DNA of 64,000 bases from Bradyrhizobium monzae (lineage in GTDB: Bacteria; Pseudomonadota; Alphaproteobacteria; Rhizobiales; Xanthobacteraceae). Under the pieces are notes generated by a model that saw nothing but the letters and a program-made list of their open reading frames with translations, searched no databases and was not told the DNA's origin. Location: NCBI RefSeq assembly GCF_021458635.1, contig NZ_JAIRDQ010000015.1:1-64000 (forward strand), given 5' to 3'. The translations under genes were made by a program, and so were the position numbers. Each line of letters starts with the position of its first letter. Within the stretch, counting starts at the first letter, position 1. This document shows, piece by piece, positions 30,605 to 39,178 of the stretch.

Positions 30605-31447
30605 TCAGCGCACGCGGAACCGACGCTCGAGACGAGCGGTCCAGAGGTTGATCGGATAACAGTACAGAAAGAAGCACAGCAGCGCGAAACCGTAGAGCGG
30701 CGCGAACAGTTCCGGTCTGCCGCCCTCGGCAGCGTGCACCTGCGCCGTCAGCGTCAGCATCTCCGAAACACCGACGATCGATGCGAGGACCGTCGACATC
30801 GCGACGAGGGCATAGACATTCATCCAGGGCGGCAGCATTCGCTTGATACATTGCGGCAGCATGATCAGCCACATCGTCTGGCGCCGCGTGAATGAGAGCG
30901 ATTCCGCCGCCTCCCACTGCGTCGACGGAATGGAGCGAACGGCGCCACGCACGACCTCGGCGACGTTTGCCATGACGGGCAAGGCGAAGCCGACCGTCGC
31001 CTTGATCCAGTCCGGCAAGGGGATGGTCGTCTTGAATATGATGATCTGGAAAGGCACCAGAAACATCACGAAGAACAGCAGCACCAGCCAAGGCGCGTTG
31101 CGGAAGAATTGGGTGATGAGCCAGCTGACGGCGGCGAGGGGTCGGAACTCCGACAACAAGGCCAGGCCCAGGCCGAGCCCGGCGATGGTCCCCAGCAGCA
31201 TTGCCAGGAGCGAGATCAGGATGTTGAAGGCGAAACCCCGCAGGAGGAGCGGCGACCATTTCAGGATGACCTGCAGCGGCGACAGCATCGTCGGTCCGCT
31301 CTGCGCCCACGCGGTGGATGCAGCCATAATGGCGCAGAAACAGAGGATCGCAGCGGACAGCGGGCCGATCCGAACGGAGAACCGGGTCGGCGCGAGACGA
31401 TACGGCAGAAGTACGGCAAGCCTGTGCCCGGACTCGGCGTTGCTCAT
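30605..31447 (-). CDS. Polar amino-acid ABC transporter permease
   Basis: A 280-residue inner-membrane permease with about five to six helices. The EAA loop that contacts the ATPase is visible near residue 185 (RSIPSTQWEAAESLSFTRRQTMWLIMLPQ). The N-terminus is longer than usual and contains an extra hydrophobic segment ending TAWAQSG. It overlaps the upstream permease by 4 nt and pairs with it as a heterodimer, as in histidine/opine importers. Confidence 0.92.
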   Translation of the reverse strand: MSNAESGHRLAVLLPYRLAPTRFSVRIGPLSAAILCFCAIMAASTAWAQSGPTMLSPLQVILKWSPLLLRGFAFNILISLLAMLLGTIAGLGLGLALLSEFRPLAAVSWLITQFFRNAPWLVLLFFVMFLVPFQIIIFKTTIPLPDWIKATVGFALPVMANVAEVVRGAVRSIPSTQWEAAESLSFTRRQTMWLIMLPQCIKRMLPPWMNVYALVAMSTVLASIVGVSEMLTLTAQVHAAEGGRPELFAPLYGFALLCFFLYCYPINLWTARLERRFRVR

Positions 31448-32187
31448 CGCGCATATCCGGGAATGCGCATCGCCCGCTCCCAGCGATGCATCAACCAGAC
31501 GAGGATGCCGACAAGGATGCCGTAGGTCGCAAGCAGAACCATCATCATCTCGAAGACGTTCTGTGATTCCGACCAGATCTGCTTAACCGCGTACAGTGTT
31601 TCGGGAACGGCGATCGCGTAGGCCAGCGTGGTCGTCTTGAGCAGATTGACGAGGTTGTTGTTCAGTGCTGGAAGGCAGACGCGAATAGCCAGCGGGAAGA
31701 CGATATGAATGTACGCTCTGAAACGCGTGTATCCGAGCGCCTCCGCGGCTTCCAATGTCGTTCTCGGCACCGCCTCGATGCCGGAGCGGAAGATTTCGAC
31801 GTTGAAGGCGGCCGCAAACAGTGACAGCGAGATGATCGCCCACTGCACGTTGTTCAGCAGTGGAACGCGCATGCCCGCCGTCTCGACGGCCGGGAGCATG
31901 GTGCCGAGGCCGAAATAGAAGAAGAAAAGCTGGACCAGCGGCGGCGTGTTGCGGAACACCACGACGAACGCATTGACGCAGAGTCGCAACAACCGGGACG
32001 GACTGCCCTGGATCAAGGCGCCGAGAGCGCCGATGATGAGGCTCAGCAGAATGGTCGTGACGCTCAAGAGCAGCGTCATCTTGAGCCCCGCGAAATAGCG
32101 GTCCCAGTCGTAGGCGTCGTAGAAGATTGAAAAATTCAGCCCTGTCGTCTCATAGAGCCGCTGAAACCAGTTGCCGATTGCTTGCAT
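31444..32187 (-). CDS. Polar amino-acid ABC transporter permease
   Basis: A 247-residue inner-membrane permease. The EAA loop is near residue 150 (GIEAVPRTTLEAAEALGYTRFRAYIHIVFPLA). FRNTPPLVQLFFFYFGLG near 86 is typical of PAAT permeases. The ATG at 32187 gives the family-standard length; the open frame extends further back without family similarity. Its stop overlaps the next permease start, showing translational coupling. Confidence 0.92.
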   Translation of the reverse strand: MQAIGNWFQRLYETTGLNFSIFYDAYDWDRYFAGLKMTLLLSVTTILLSLIIGALGALIQGSPSRLLRLCVNAFVVVFRNTPPLVQLFFFYFGLGTMLPAVETAGMRVPLLNNVQWAIISLSLFAAAFNVEIFRSGIEAVPRTTLEAAEALGYTRFRAYIHIVFPLAIRVCLPALNNNLVNLLKTTTLAYAIAVPETLYAVKQIWSESQNVFEMMMVLLATYGILVGILVWLMHRWERAMRIPGYAR

Positions 32188-32285
32188 GTTGCGCGACACC
32201 GAGCTGTTGAGGCGATGCCTCGTATCAGTGCATTGGCTCGAGCTGTTCGGAGCGCCGGACTGATCCGGCGCTCCGCCTCGTCCGT

Positions 32286-33098
32286 CTATTTGTCCTTGTA
32301 CTGCTCGTGCATGGAAACCGAATACTCGGTCGGAGCAATGCCCCATTTCTTTTCCGCGTCCACGATGAACCCGGTCTTCATCCAGTCCTTCGTCGTGTCT
32401 TCGAGCAGCTTCTGAAGACTGGTGTTATCAAGCGCGACGGCGATCATCCATGGCGAAGGCAGGACACCCTTCAGAGGCAAGGCATAATCCGCCCTCCACT
32501 CGTCCTCGAGCAGTTTGCCCTGCAGGAAGGTCTGATCGTAGACATAGCCGATGCAGTTGCCCTGCTTCATCGCGAACAGAGGCTTCTCCGAGCCGTCAAA
32601 CGCAACAATTTCGGGGCCGTAGGATTTGGCGATATCCTTGTTGTACCAGGCCCCCGAGGTTGCACACACCGGCTTCCCCTTGAGGTCGGCCCAATCCTTA
32701 ATGCCGGCCTTCTTGTTGACAAGTATGTTCACGTAGTCGGAGTAATAAAGCGGCTCGATGGCTTGAACAACGCGGCGGCGTTCCGGCCTGTCCGACATGG
32801 TCGCAATCAGCAGATCAATCTTTCCCTGCTGAAGAAACTCGATTCTGTTCGAGGCCGCGACAGGGACGAGCTCGAGTTTGACGCCGAGGCGCTTGGCAAT
32901 GTCCGCGGCAAGATCAGGTTCGATGCCGACGATAGTCCCCGTGGGATCGCGGTATCCGAACGGCTTGTAGTCGGCCTTGACGCCGACGTTCAGCGTGCCG
33001 CGCTGCTTGATGGCATCGACGCCGTCAGCGGCCTGAGCGCTGCCAAGCATCAGCAGCGTCGCCGCGCCTGTCACCATGGAACGGACCAAATTTCTCAT
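32286..33098 (-). CDS. Polar amino-acid ABC transporter substrate-binding protein
   Basis: A 270-residue periplasmic receptor (SBP_bac_3 family) with a signal peptide (1-23, ending SAQAAD). The mature fold starts IKQRGTLNVGVKADYKPFGYRDPTG, includes GIEPDLAADIAKRLGVKLELV and GKPVCATSG, and contains the DLLIATMSDRPERR loop typical of amino-acid binders. The ligand cannot be named from sequence. GGAGG precedes the ATG, and a sigma-54-like promoter is 58 nt upstream. The neighbouring SolA-type oxidase suggests an N-methyl or secondary amino acid. Confidence 0.92.
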   Translation of the reverse strand: MRNLVRSMVTGAATLLMLGSAQAADGVDAIKQRGTLNVGVKADYKPFGYRDPTGTIVGIEPDLAADIAKRLGVKLELVPVAASNRIEFLQQGKIDLLIATMSDRPERRRVVQAIEPLYYSDYVNILVNKKAGIKDWADLKGKPVCATSGAWYNKDIAKSYGPEIVAFDGSEKPLFAMKQGNCIGYVYDQTFLQGKLLEDEWRADYALPLKGVLPSPWMIAVALDNTSLQKLLEDTTKDWMKTGFIVDAEKKWGIAPTEYSVSMHEQYKDK

Positions 33099-33155
33099 CG
33101 GATGACACCTCCAGGATTGCAGTCACGATACGTGTCGCGCGTAGTTCTTTCCCGT

Positions 33156-33171
33156 TACAAGGTTCGTGCCA
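33156..33171 (-). promoter_or_regulatory. Sigma-54-like promoter of the amino-acid ABC operon
   Basis: The minus strand reads TGGCACG, AACC, TTGTA, with the required 10 nt between the GG and the -12 GT. This differs from TGGCACG-N4-TTGCA at one position. It lies between the solA-like stop and the substrate-binding gene. Sigma-54 control would fit nitrogen-limited expression. Confidence 0.6.
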
Positions 33172-33175
33172 TGCG

Positions 33176-34345
33176 TCACGAAAATCGGGATACGGAGAAG
33201 GGAGTAGGGTCGATCGAGCTTCGGCCGTCGGTCACCATCCCGGCCACGAGGTTTCCAATCCCCGCTGAGTGCTTGAAGCCATGCCCCGAGCACGCGGAGA
33301 CCACATGGACCCTGTCTTGCCCGGGATGCCGGTCGATGATGAAGCCCCGATCGGGTGTCACAGTGTAGTGACAGGCGGCTGTGTGCGCGACACGGGGCGT
33401 AGCGCCGGCGAGCCGCCCTTTGACGTGCTTGCTGTACATCGTGGCCGACTCGTTCGGATCGACGGTGCGATCGATGGTATCGGCTGTCGTACTGGTCTCA
33501 TACTGCTCGGTCGCGACCTTGAGGCGACGATCGCCGGGCAGGGGCGGGAAGCCGTAGAGATAGTCAACATCCGTCGCGCCATGCATCCAGATGAACACAG
33601 GGGCGTTGGCGCGATACGCGCTGGTATCCTCGAGTTCGTACCAATGGAGCACCTGGCGCTTCACTGTGAGCAGACGATCGAAGGGCGCGCCGAGCAGGTG
33701 GGCATTCCAGCCGCCGGCCGTCACGACCACTTGGGCCGCCTCGAATGTACCTGAGGACGTTTCCACCCGAACGACCGAGCCAGTCTGCGCGAGCGAGAGA
33801 ACTTCGACCCCCGTTCGGATCACCGCTCCAAGCTGCTCCGCGCGCGTCAATTGCGTCTTGATGCAGCGCTCCGGAAAAACGTATCCGCCGCCGGGCTCGT
33901 AATAGGCCTTCTCGTTACCGTCGAGATTCAAGAACTGCGGGAAGCGACGAGCCACCTCTTGCCCGTCAATCACCTCGTGCGCGATGCCGAAGTCACGGGC
34001 AGCCCCGATCGAACGTGCGACGAAATCCGGCTTGCCGTGGTGCGACGTCTCGCCAACGCCGGGTGCTATGACGACAAGGCCACACGGATTCAGGAGCCGC
34101 TCGGGTGTCTCGGCTTCGAGCTCGCGCCAGATCCGATGCGAATCCAGAACCAGAGGTACGTAATCGCGGCCTTCACCGACGGCCTGCCGGGTAATACGGG
34201 TTTCGCCGTGGCTGGACCCCATCATGTGGGGAGGGGCAAAGCGATCGAGTCCGACCGCCTTCACCCCTCGCTTGGCCAGTTGATAGAGCGTCGCGCTGCC
34301 CATCGCACCGAGGCCGATCACCAGAATGTCCGCTCGCTCGCTCAT
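33176..34345 (-). CDS. SolA-type FAD-dependent amino-acid oxidase (MSOX family)
   Basis: A 389-residue flavoenzyme related to monomeric sarcosine oxidase and N-methyl-L-tryptophan oxidase, which oxidise secondary amines to an amine, an aldehyde and H2O2. The FAD-binding GLGAMGSATLYQLAKRG is at residues 11-27. ACHYTVTPDRGFIIDRHPG near 335 has the Cys that holds FAD covalently in MSOX. SACSGHGFKHSAGIG near 363 is the C-terminal family block. It is read away from the LysR gene at 34470 and toward the ABC operon, whose substrate it may oxidise. Confidence 0.9.
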   Translation of the reverse strand: MSERADILVIGLGAMGSATLYQLAKRGVKAVGLDRFAPPHMMGSSHGETRITRQAVGEGRDYVPLVLDSHRIWRELEAETPERLLNPCGLVVIAPGVGETSHHGKPDFVARSIGAARDFGIAHEVIDGQEVARRFPQFLNLDGNEKAYYEPGGGYVFPERCIKTQLTRAEQLGAVIRTGVEVLSLAQTGSVVRVETSSGTFEAAQVVVTAGGWNAHLLGAPFDRLLTVKRQVLHWYELEDTSAYRANAPVFIWMHGATDVDYLYGFPPLPGDRRLKVATEQYETSTTADTIDRTVDPNESATMYSKHVKGRLAGATPRVAHTAACHYTVTPDRGFIIDRHPGQDRVHVVSACSGHGFKHSAGIGNLVAGMVTDGRSSIDPTPFSVSRFS

Positions 34346-34414
34346 GACGGAGACTGCTCAATTATTGGAACTGCACGGAGCTTGCCCTTCAGATCGGCGG
34401 TCCGACAAGTATAA

Positions 34415-34427
34415 TTCATATAGTGAA
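34415..34427. promoter_or_regulatory. Possible LysR box
   Basis: TTCATATAGTGAA is a 13-bp interrupted palindrome of the T-N11-A form, in the 124-bp gap between the divergent solA-like and LysR genes. That is where an autoregulating LysR activator would bind. Confidence 0.5.
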
Positions 34428-34469
34428 GCAGATTTGCATGTTCACATGACTTTTGCTTAAGTTACGGAA

Positions 34470-35429
34470 ATGACGACTGCCCCTCCGGACTTGCGAAGCC
34501 TCCAGATTGTTGCCGCTGTCGCGGACTCCGGCAGCATGCTGGAAGCATCTCGCCAATTCGGAATGACGCAATCGGCGGTGTCTCAGGCCGTGCGACGTGC
34601 CGAAGCCGCGGTCGGTGTCGCGTTCTTCAATCGTAGCCGCCGGCCACTCACGCCGACCCGGGCGGGACGCATCCTTGCAGATCGCGTTCTTGATTTGAAC
34701 CGAGACTTTGAAACTCTGCTCAGCACGCTCCGCGCTGCGGCGGAGCAGTCTGAACGTGTTGATCTCCGGCTCGGCCTCGTCGATTCCTACGCGGGCACCG
34801 TTGGTGCGCACCTCGTCAAGGAGCTGATGACGGGGTCGATCGCGCTAAGCCTGTCGGCATGGTCGGGTCTTGCCCACTCTCATGCGGAAGCGTTGGTGCG
34901 ACGCATGATCGATGCGGCGATCACCTGCGATGCCATGGACGATCTGTATGACGTCGAGCGCTTTCCGTTCTACCGCGAGCCGTATCTGCTCGTCGTGCCA
35001 CGCGGACTGGAAGCCGAATTTGCCGATCTTGATTTGCGAGAAATCCTCGCCCGGCATCGCCTGGTCCGGTACAGCGAGCGCTCCTATGTGGGCGCTCAGG
35101 TCGAGCGCCATTTGAGCCGTATGGGAATTCGTCCGCCACGGGCCTTCGAGTTCGACACCTCGGACAGCCTGGTCGCGATGGTCGCGACGGGTATGGGCGT
35201 GGCGATCACCACACCGCTGTGTCTGTTGCAGGGGCTGGCTCATGCGGCCCAAGTCAGTGCTCTCCCGCTGCCGGGGCCTGGATTTTTTCGCGAGCTGCTG
35301 TTGGTGACCCGCCGCGGAGATATCTCCTCGCTGGCGCCGCGCATCGCGGAGATGGCTCGGACAACCATTACAATGCAGGCGATGCCGCGCATCCGGACGC
35401 TCGTGCCCTGGTTCACCCAAGACTATTAG
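34470..35429 (+). CDS. LysR-family transcriptional regulator
   Basis: A 319-residue regulator. The winged helix-turn-helix is at residues 8-67 (LQIVAAVADSGSMLEASRQFGMTQSAVSQAVRRAEAAVGVAFFNRS). The co-inducer domain fills the rest. Divergent from the SolA-type oxidase, it probably controls that gene and perhaps the transporter. The last three codons and the stop (CAAGACTATTAG) are the first unit of a 12-bp tandem repeat that supplies three further in-frame stops. Confidence 0.92.
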   Translation: MTTAPPDLRSLQIVAAVADSGSMLEASRQFGMTQSAVSQAVRRAEAAVGVAFFNRSRRPLTPTRAGRILADRVLDLNRDFETLLSTLRAAAEQSERVDLRLGLVDSYAGTVGAHLVKELMTGSIALSLSAWSGLAHSHAEALVRRMIDAAITCDAMDDLYDVERFPFYREPYLLVVPRGLEAEFADLDLREILARHRLVRYSERSYVGAQVERHLSRMGIRPPRAFEFDTSDSLVAMVATGMGVAITTPLCLLQGLAHAAQVSALPLPGPGFFRELLLVTRRGDISSLAPRIAEMARTTITMQAMPRIRTLVPWFTQDY

Positions 35430-35465
35430 CAAGACTATTAGCAAGACTATTAGCAAGACTATTAG
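35418..35465. repeat. 12-bp tandem repeat CAAGACTATTAG x4
   Basis: Four exact copies run from 35418 to 35465. The first copy encodes the last residues (QDY) and stop of the LysR protein, so the stop codon is repeated four times in frame. The terminator follows at once. Replication slippage is the likely origin. Confidence 0.9.
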
Positions 35466-35469
35466 AACG

Positions 35470-35496
35470 AAAAAGCCCGGCGTGAGCCGGGCTTTT
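35470..35496. terminator. Bidirectional intrinsic terminator
   Basis: GCCCGGC (35475-35481), GTGA and GCCGGGC (35486-35492) form the stem, flanked by A5 on the left and T5 on the right. It can end the rightward LysR transcript and the leftward caspase-like gene. Confidence 0.9.
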
Positions 35497-35517
35497 TGTT
35501 TACGATCTGGTCTTGCG

Positions 35518-36951
35518 TCAGCGACGGAACATGCCGCCCATCATGCCGCCGACCACGCCGCCCATGAAGGCCGCGCCGGCATCGCCGCCGCCACCACCGC
35601 CACCGCCGCGATGCTGAACCGGTGCGCTCTGCGCCGGAGCAGCACGACGGGCCGGCTTCGGGCTGTCATCGCTGGCGGTTGTCGTCGACGCCACGATCTC
35701 CGACAGCAGGGCCTTGTGCTGCAGCTTGTTGAGGAAGCCCGTCGACGGATAGCCGCGGGCCGCCTGCCAGCGCTTGAGCACCGTGCGGGTCTCGTCGGTG
35801 AACGCGCCGGTCACCTTGGTGTCGAAGCCGAGCCCGTTGAGGCGGCGCTGCACGTCGCGGCGCTGACCCTTGTCGAGGCCGATCTGGTCCTCGGTGAGCT
35901 GGCTGGCGTCATCGGTGAAGGTGGCGGGATCGACCCCGGCATTGAGGTTGCGGGTGGTCGTCGACGGACCGTTCTGAATCGCAGCGAGCCGCGCCAGCGC
36001 CAGCGCCTTGAACTGGCCGTTCGGATAAGCGGAGAGGTAAGCGTTGAGCTCTTCCGGCTTGTTGGTTTCCTTCACCGAGCGCCAATATTCGAGCTCGACA
36101 CCGTCGGAGCTGCTGCTGGCCGAAGCCGCCGGCGCGCTGCTCGAGGCCGTCGGTGCCGCGTTAGCCACCTGCTGGGTCTGCTGCGCCGGATTGAGATAGA
36201 CGGCGCCGATCAAATTAGTGTGGCCCCAGGGCAGCTGGCCCTTGTGGGTCTCCTCGTTGACCTGGGCGCGCACCGAGGTCATCGCCTGCTGGATCTCGAC
36301 GCCGGGTTTGGTGATGTTGTCGATCAGTGCGCGGGTGAACGGGCTGTTGTTGCCCTCTTGACCGTCGAGCGCGGTCTGGCCCGGACCGGTCGCGAACGCG
36401 ATCAGCGTGCCTTCGCCGGATTTCATCTCGGCAAGACCGCTCTGCACGTTCACGCTGCGGGTCGCCGAATTCGACTTGATCTTGGCGGCGAAGGGATTGT
36501 CGCGGCAGGCATCGAGGAAGACCAGCTTGACCTTGGCGTCGCCCATGGTCTGGTCGAGCGTCAGGTCGATGTTGATGGCGGCGCCCAACTTGACGTCCAT
36601 CTCCGACTTGATGTCGGCATCGACGGGCAGGAGATAGTTGCTGCCGCCGACGGCGATGCCGTGACCGGCATAATAGAACACTGCGACGTCGGAGCCCTGC
36701 GCCTTCCGGCCGAAATCCAGGAGCTTCTCGGTCATCTGGTCACGGGAGAGATTGGATCCTTCGATCACTTCGAAACCGACATTGCGCAGCGTCGATGCCA
36801 TCGCCCTGGCGTCGATCGGCGGGTTCGGCAATTGCGCGACGTTCTTGTAGGCGCCGTTGCCGACGACGAAAGCGACGCGGCGGTCGGCCTTGGCGGCGCT
36901 GACCGACAGCGCCATGCACATCAGCGAAGCGATGATGGTGAGAGTGCGCAT
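35518..36951 (-). CDS. Caspase-like (C14) protein with peptidoglycan-binding-like domain
   Basis: A 477-residue exported protein with a signal peptide (1-22, ending AAKAD). A metacaspase/caspase fold spans about residues 23-245. The catalytic His is in VFYYAGHGIAV near 90 and the Cys in LVFLDACRDNP near 145. A Ser/Ala-rich linker follows, then a putative peptidoglycan-binding-like segment near 365-430 (QRRDVQRRLNGLGFDTKVTGAFT ... TRTVLKRWQAARG), and a Gly/Met-rich tail. GGGGAT precedes the ATG at 36951. The substrate is unknown. Confidence 0.88.
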   Translation of the reverse strand: MRTLTIIASLMCMALSVSAAKADRRVAFVVGNGAYKNVAQLPNPPIDARAMASTLRNVGFEVIEGSNLSRDQMTEKLLDFGRKAQGSDVAVFYYAGHGIAVGGSNYLLPVDADIKSEMDVKLGAAINIDLTLDQTMGDAKVKLVFLDACRDNPFAAKIKSNSATRSVNVQSGLAEMKSGEGTLIAFATGPGQTALDGQEGNNSPFTRALIDNITKPGVEIQQAMTSVRAQVNEETHKGQLPWGHTNLIGAVYLNPAQQTQQVANAAPTASSSAPAASASSSSDGVELEYWRSVKETNKPEELNAYLSAYPNGQFKALALARLAAIQNGPSTTTRNLNAGVDPATFTDDASQLTEDQIGLDKGQRRDVQRRLNGLGFDTKVTGAFTDETRTVLKRWQAARGYPSTGFLNKLQHKALLSEIVASTTTASDDSPKPARRAAPAQSAPVQHRGGGGGGGGDAGAAFMGGVVGGMMGGMFRR

Positions 36952-37163
36952 CTGAAATCCCCAACAGAATCGAATGACAGGCAGCAACAAATTGGCGTCG
37001 AACCTACACGAAAGCGCCCGGCCTCGCGCTAGCAAAACGACGATTCACCCAACTGACCCAACCTGTTGCCCTGTGACCGAGCGTGCACGATGCAGGTGCT
37101 CCCTCAACGTGATCCAAATCACGCTCGACCACTTTGATTTGTCGCCTCAGGCCGTGCGCCGGT

Positions 37164-38039
37164 TCACTGTGCGCGAGCAGGAACCGGCGCGGCCGGCTTC
37201 AAATTCAGGAGATTGCCGAACAGGATCAGGGCCGCGCCGAGTACGGTCCAGGCATCGAGCCGCTCGGAATAGAGCAGCCAGCCGGCGGTGGCGGTGAGGG
37301 GGACCCGCAGGAAGTCCATGGGGACCACGATGGTCGCGTCCGCATAACGCAGCGCGCTGGCGAGGCAGTAGTGCGAGAAAGTGCCGCAGACCCCGATGAC
37401 GAAGAGCCAGCCCCAGAGGGTGGCTGACGGCCAGGTCCAGACATAGAGCGTCGGCAGCAGGCCGACGACCATCTGGACGATGATCATCCAGAACAGGATC
37501 GACAAGGGGCTCTCGGTCCGGGTCAGCGATTTCGCCAGGATCATGGAGATGCTGAAGCCGATCGCGGCGCCGAGCGCGATCAATTGGCCTGGGTTGATCT
37601 CGCCGGTGGCCGGTCGCACGATCATGGCGACGCCGACGACGCCGAGTGCGACAGCCGCGATCTTCCAGACGGTCATGCGCTCGGCCAGGAACGTTGCAGC
37701 CAACAACGCGGTCCAGATTGGCATCGTGAATTCGATCGCGACGACCTGGCCGATCCCGATCAGCGTCAGTGCGTAGAACCAGCCGAGCTGCGCGAAATAA
37801 TGGACCCCGTTGCGGGCAAGGTGCTGGGGCAAGCGTTTGGTCGCGACCGCCTTGAAGCCGCCGGAGCGATAGATGATCGGCAGCAGCAGCGTGAAGCCGA
37901 TCAGCGAGCGCACTTCCATGATTTGGAAGACATTCAAATCGCGTGTGGTCTCGCGCCCGGCGACCGCCATGACCAGCATCAGCGACAGCCAGCCGGCCAT
38001 CCATAGTGCTGCCATCGTTTTTGACGGTGTCGGTGTCAT
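37164..38039 (-). CDS. EamA/DMT-family transporter
   Basis: A 291-residue inner-membrane protein with ten predicted helices in two EamA repeats. The first repeat ends near residue 135 (MTVWKIAAVALGVVGVAMIVRP) and the second includes ADATIVVPMDFLRVPLTATAGWLLYSERLDAWTVLGAALILFG. DMT transporters export metabolites such as amino acids. The ATG at 38039 is preferred, since starts further upstream would run into the divergent RidA gene. The two genes are read away from each other across 145 nt. Confidence 0.88.
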   Translation of the reverse strand: MTPTPSKTMAALWMAGWLSLMLVMAVAGRETTRDLNVFQIMEVRSLIGFTLLLPIIYRSGGFKAVATKRLPQHLARNGVHYFAQLGWFYALTLIGIGQVVAIEFTMPIWTALLAATFLAERMTVWKIAAVALGVVGVAMIVRPATGEINPGQLIALGAAIGFSISMILAKSLTRTESPLSILFWMIIVQMVVGLLPTLYVWTWPSATLWGWLFVIGVCGTFSHYCLASALRYADATIVVPMDFLRVPLTATAGWLLYSERLDAWTVLGAALILFGNLLNLKPAAPVPARAQ

Positions 38040-38184
38040 CGGGGCGCGGGAGATCGAATTCGAGGGGAGGCCGGTATCGGCGACATCGTCGCTGTTTGCA
38101 ACGGCCAAATCTGCCGGTGCAGCGATGCGTGGCGCCGTGCTAAGCCAAGCACAGATCAACAAGAAAATCGGGAGATATCCGCTC

Positions 38185-38583
38185 ATGCGTATCTTGCAGC
38201 CGGCTGAATGGAAGAAACCGCGCGGCTTCTCACATGGCGTGGTGGCGGAAGGGCCGGGCCAATGGGTCGTGCTGGCCGGGCAGACCGGCGGCGACGAGGC
38301 CGGCAATTACGAGCCCGACATGGCCGCCCAGGTCGCGACTGCGCTGAAGCGGATCATCAAGCTTCTCGCGGAGGCCGGCGCCGGCCCCGAGCACATCGTA
38401 CGCCTGACCTGGTATCTGACCAGCCGCAGCGAATATGAGGCCGCAGGCGCCGGCATCGGTGCGGCCTGGAAGGAGACGCTCGGGCGCAATTTCCCGCCTT
38501 CGACGCTGCTTTACATCGGCGGCCTCGTCGACGATCGGGCCAAGGTGGAGATCGAAGTCACCGCTTTCGTGCCGGGCGCATAA
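38185..38583 (+). CDS. RidA-family protein
   Basis: A 132-residue protein of the YjgF/YER057c/UK114 group. Members deaminate reactive enamines and imines released by PLP enzymes, or act in catabolic routes. The first strand block is SHGVVAEGPGQWVVLAGQTGG, and the VRLTWYLTSRSEYE, FPPSTLLYIGGL and VEIEVTAF blocks follow. The Arg that binds carboxylates in canonical RidA (usually R105) is not at its usual place, so this is likely an Rid subgroup other than RidA proper. GGGAGA lies 9 nt before the ATG. Confidence 0.88.
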   Translation: MRILQPAEWKKPRGFSHGVVAEGPGQWVVLAGQTGGDEAGNYEPDMAAQVATALKRIIKLLAEAGAGPEHIVRLTWYLTSRSEYEAAGAGIGAAWKETLGRNFPPSTLLYIGGLVDDRAKVEIEVTAFVPGA

Positions 38584-38609
38584 AAAAGATCCGGCGCGAG
38601 CGCCGGATC
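38582..38609 (-). terminator. Intrinsic terminator
   Basis: GATCCGGCG, CGAG and CGCCGGATC form a 9-bp stem. On the minus strand it is followed by six T, so it ends the transcript of the secreted-protein gene at 38633. It overlaps the RidA stop codon. Confidence 0.85.
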
Positions 38610-38632
38610 GATCGTCGTGTTACTGCTATGCC

Positions 38633-39178
38633 TTACTTCGACAGCGAGATGTCGGCGCCGCGGAACTGGCTGTCCGCGCGCATCCTGACGCTCTGCTTGT
38701 TGCCGGACGTCCGCAGCGAGATACTGGCATTGAAGCCGGCGGCCGAGGCCACCAGCTCGTAGGTTCCGCCGCTACCCTTGCCCTGCAGCGAACCGCTGAT
38801 GTTGCGGCTGGTCTCACTCCAGTTGCCGACGATGGCGCCGCCCTCGGCCTTCACGTTGGCGCCGAGGTTGAACTTGTAGGCGTCGCTGGCGCAGGTCAGC
38901 GACATCTCTAGGGTCGGGCCGACCGGAGCGTATTTGGCGCGGCAGCGGATCCGCTCGGTCGAGCCGTCGTCCAGGGTGACCGTGCCGACGCCGCTCCAGC
39001 TTCCCGCCAGCGGCGCGAAGGGGCCGGACTGAGCCTTGCTCTCCGAGCTGGCAACAGCTGTCACAAACAAAACGGCGGCCGCCACGAGCAGCCGCCGGTT
39101 GAGGAGGTTAGTCCCGAATAGTCTATTGGCGCGATGCTTCCCACCGCCCGCTGCACGGTATGCCTGCAGATGCTCCAT
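38633..39178 (-). CDS. Secreted protein of unknown function
   Basis: A 181-residue protein with a long N-terminal region, then a hydrophobic signal (LLVAAAVLFVTAVASSESKAQ, cleavage near residue 50). The mature part starts FAPLAGSWSGVGTVTLDDGS, a lipocalin- or avidin-like beta pattern, with a Cys pair (RIRCRAKYA, LTCAS). The start at 39178 lies inside the upstream gene, giving a 56-nt overlap, and a later start is possible. It is probably co-transcribed with the secreted-protein gene at 39123. Confidence 0.75.
   Translation of the reverse strand: MEHLQAYRAAGGGKHRANRLFGTNLLNRRLLVAAAVLFVTAVASSESKAQSGPFAPLAGSWSGVGTVTLDDGSTERIRCRAKYAPVGPTLEMSLTCASDAYKFNLGANVKAEGGAIVGNWSETSRNISGSLQGKGSGGTYELVASAAGFNASISLRTSGNKQSVRMRADSQFRGADISLSK

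Noticed and set aside
29841..31454. Reading the ABC ATPase as a 537-residue fusion
   Set aside because: The first half is permease sequence in the wrong frame. The ATG at 30593 has a strong ribosome site and gives a normal-length ATPase.
32307..33368. Open frame opposite the amino-acid receptor
   Set aside because: Antisense shadow of the receptor and of part of the oxidase gene.
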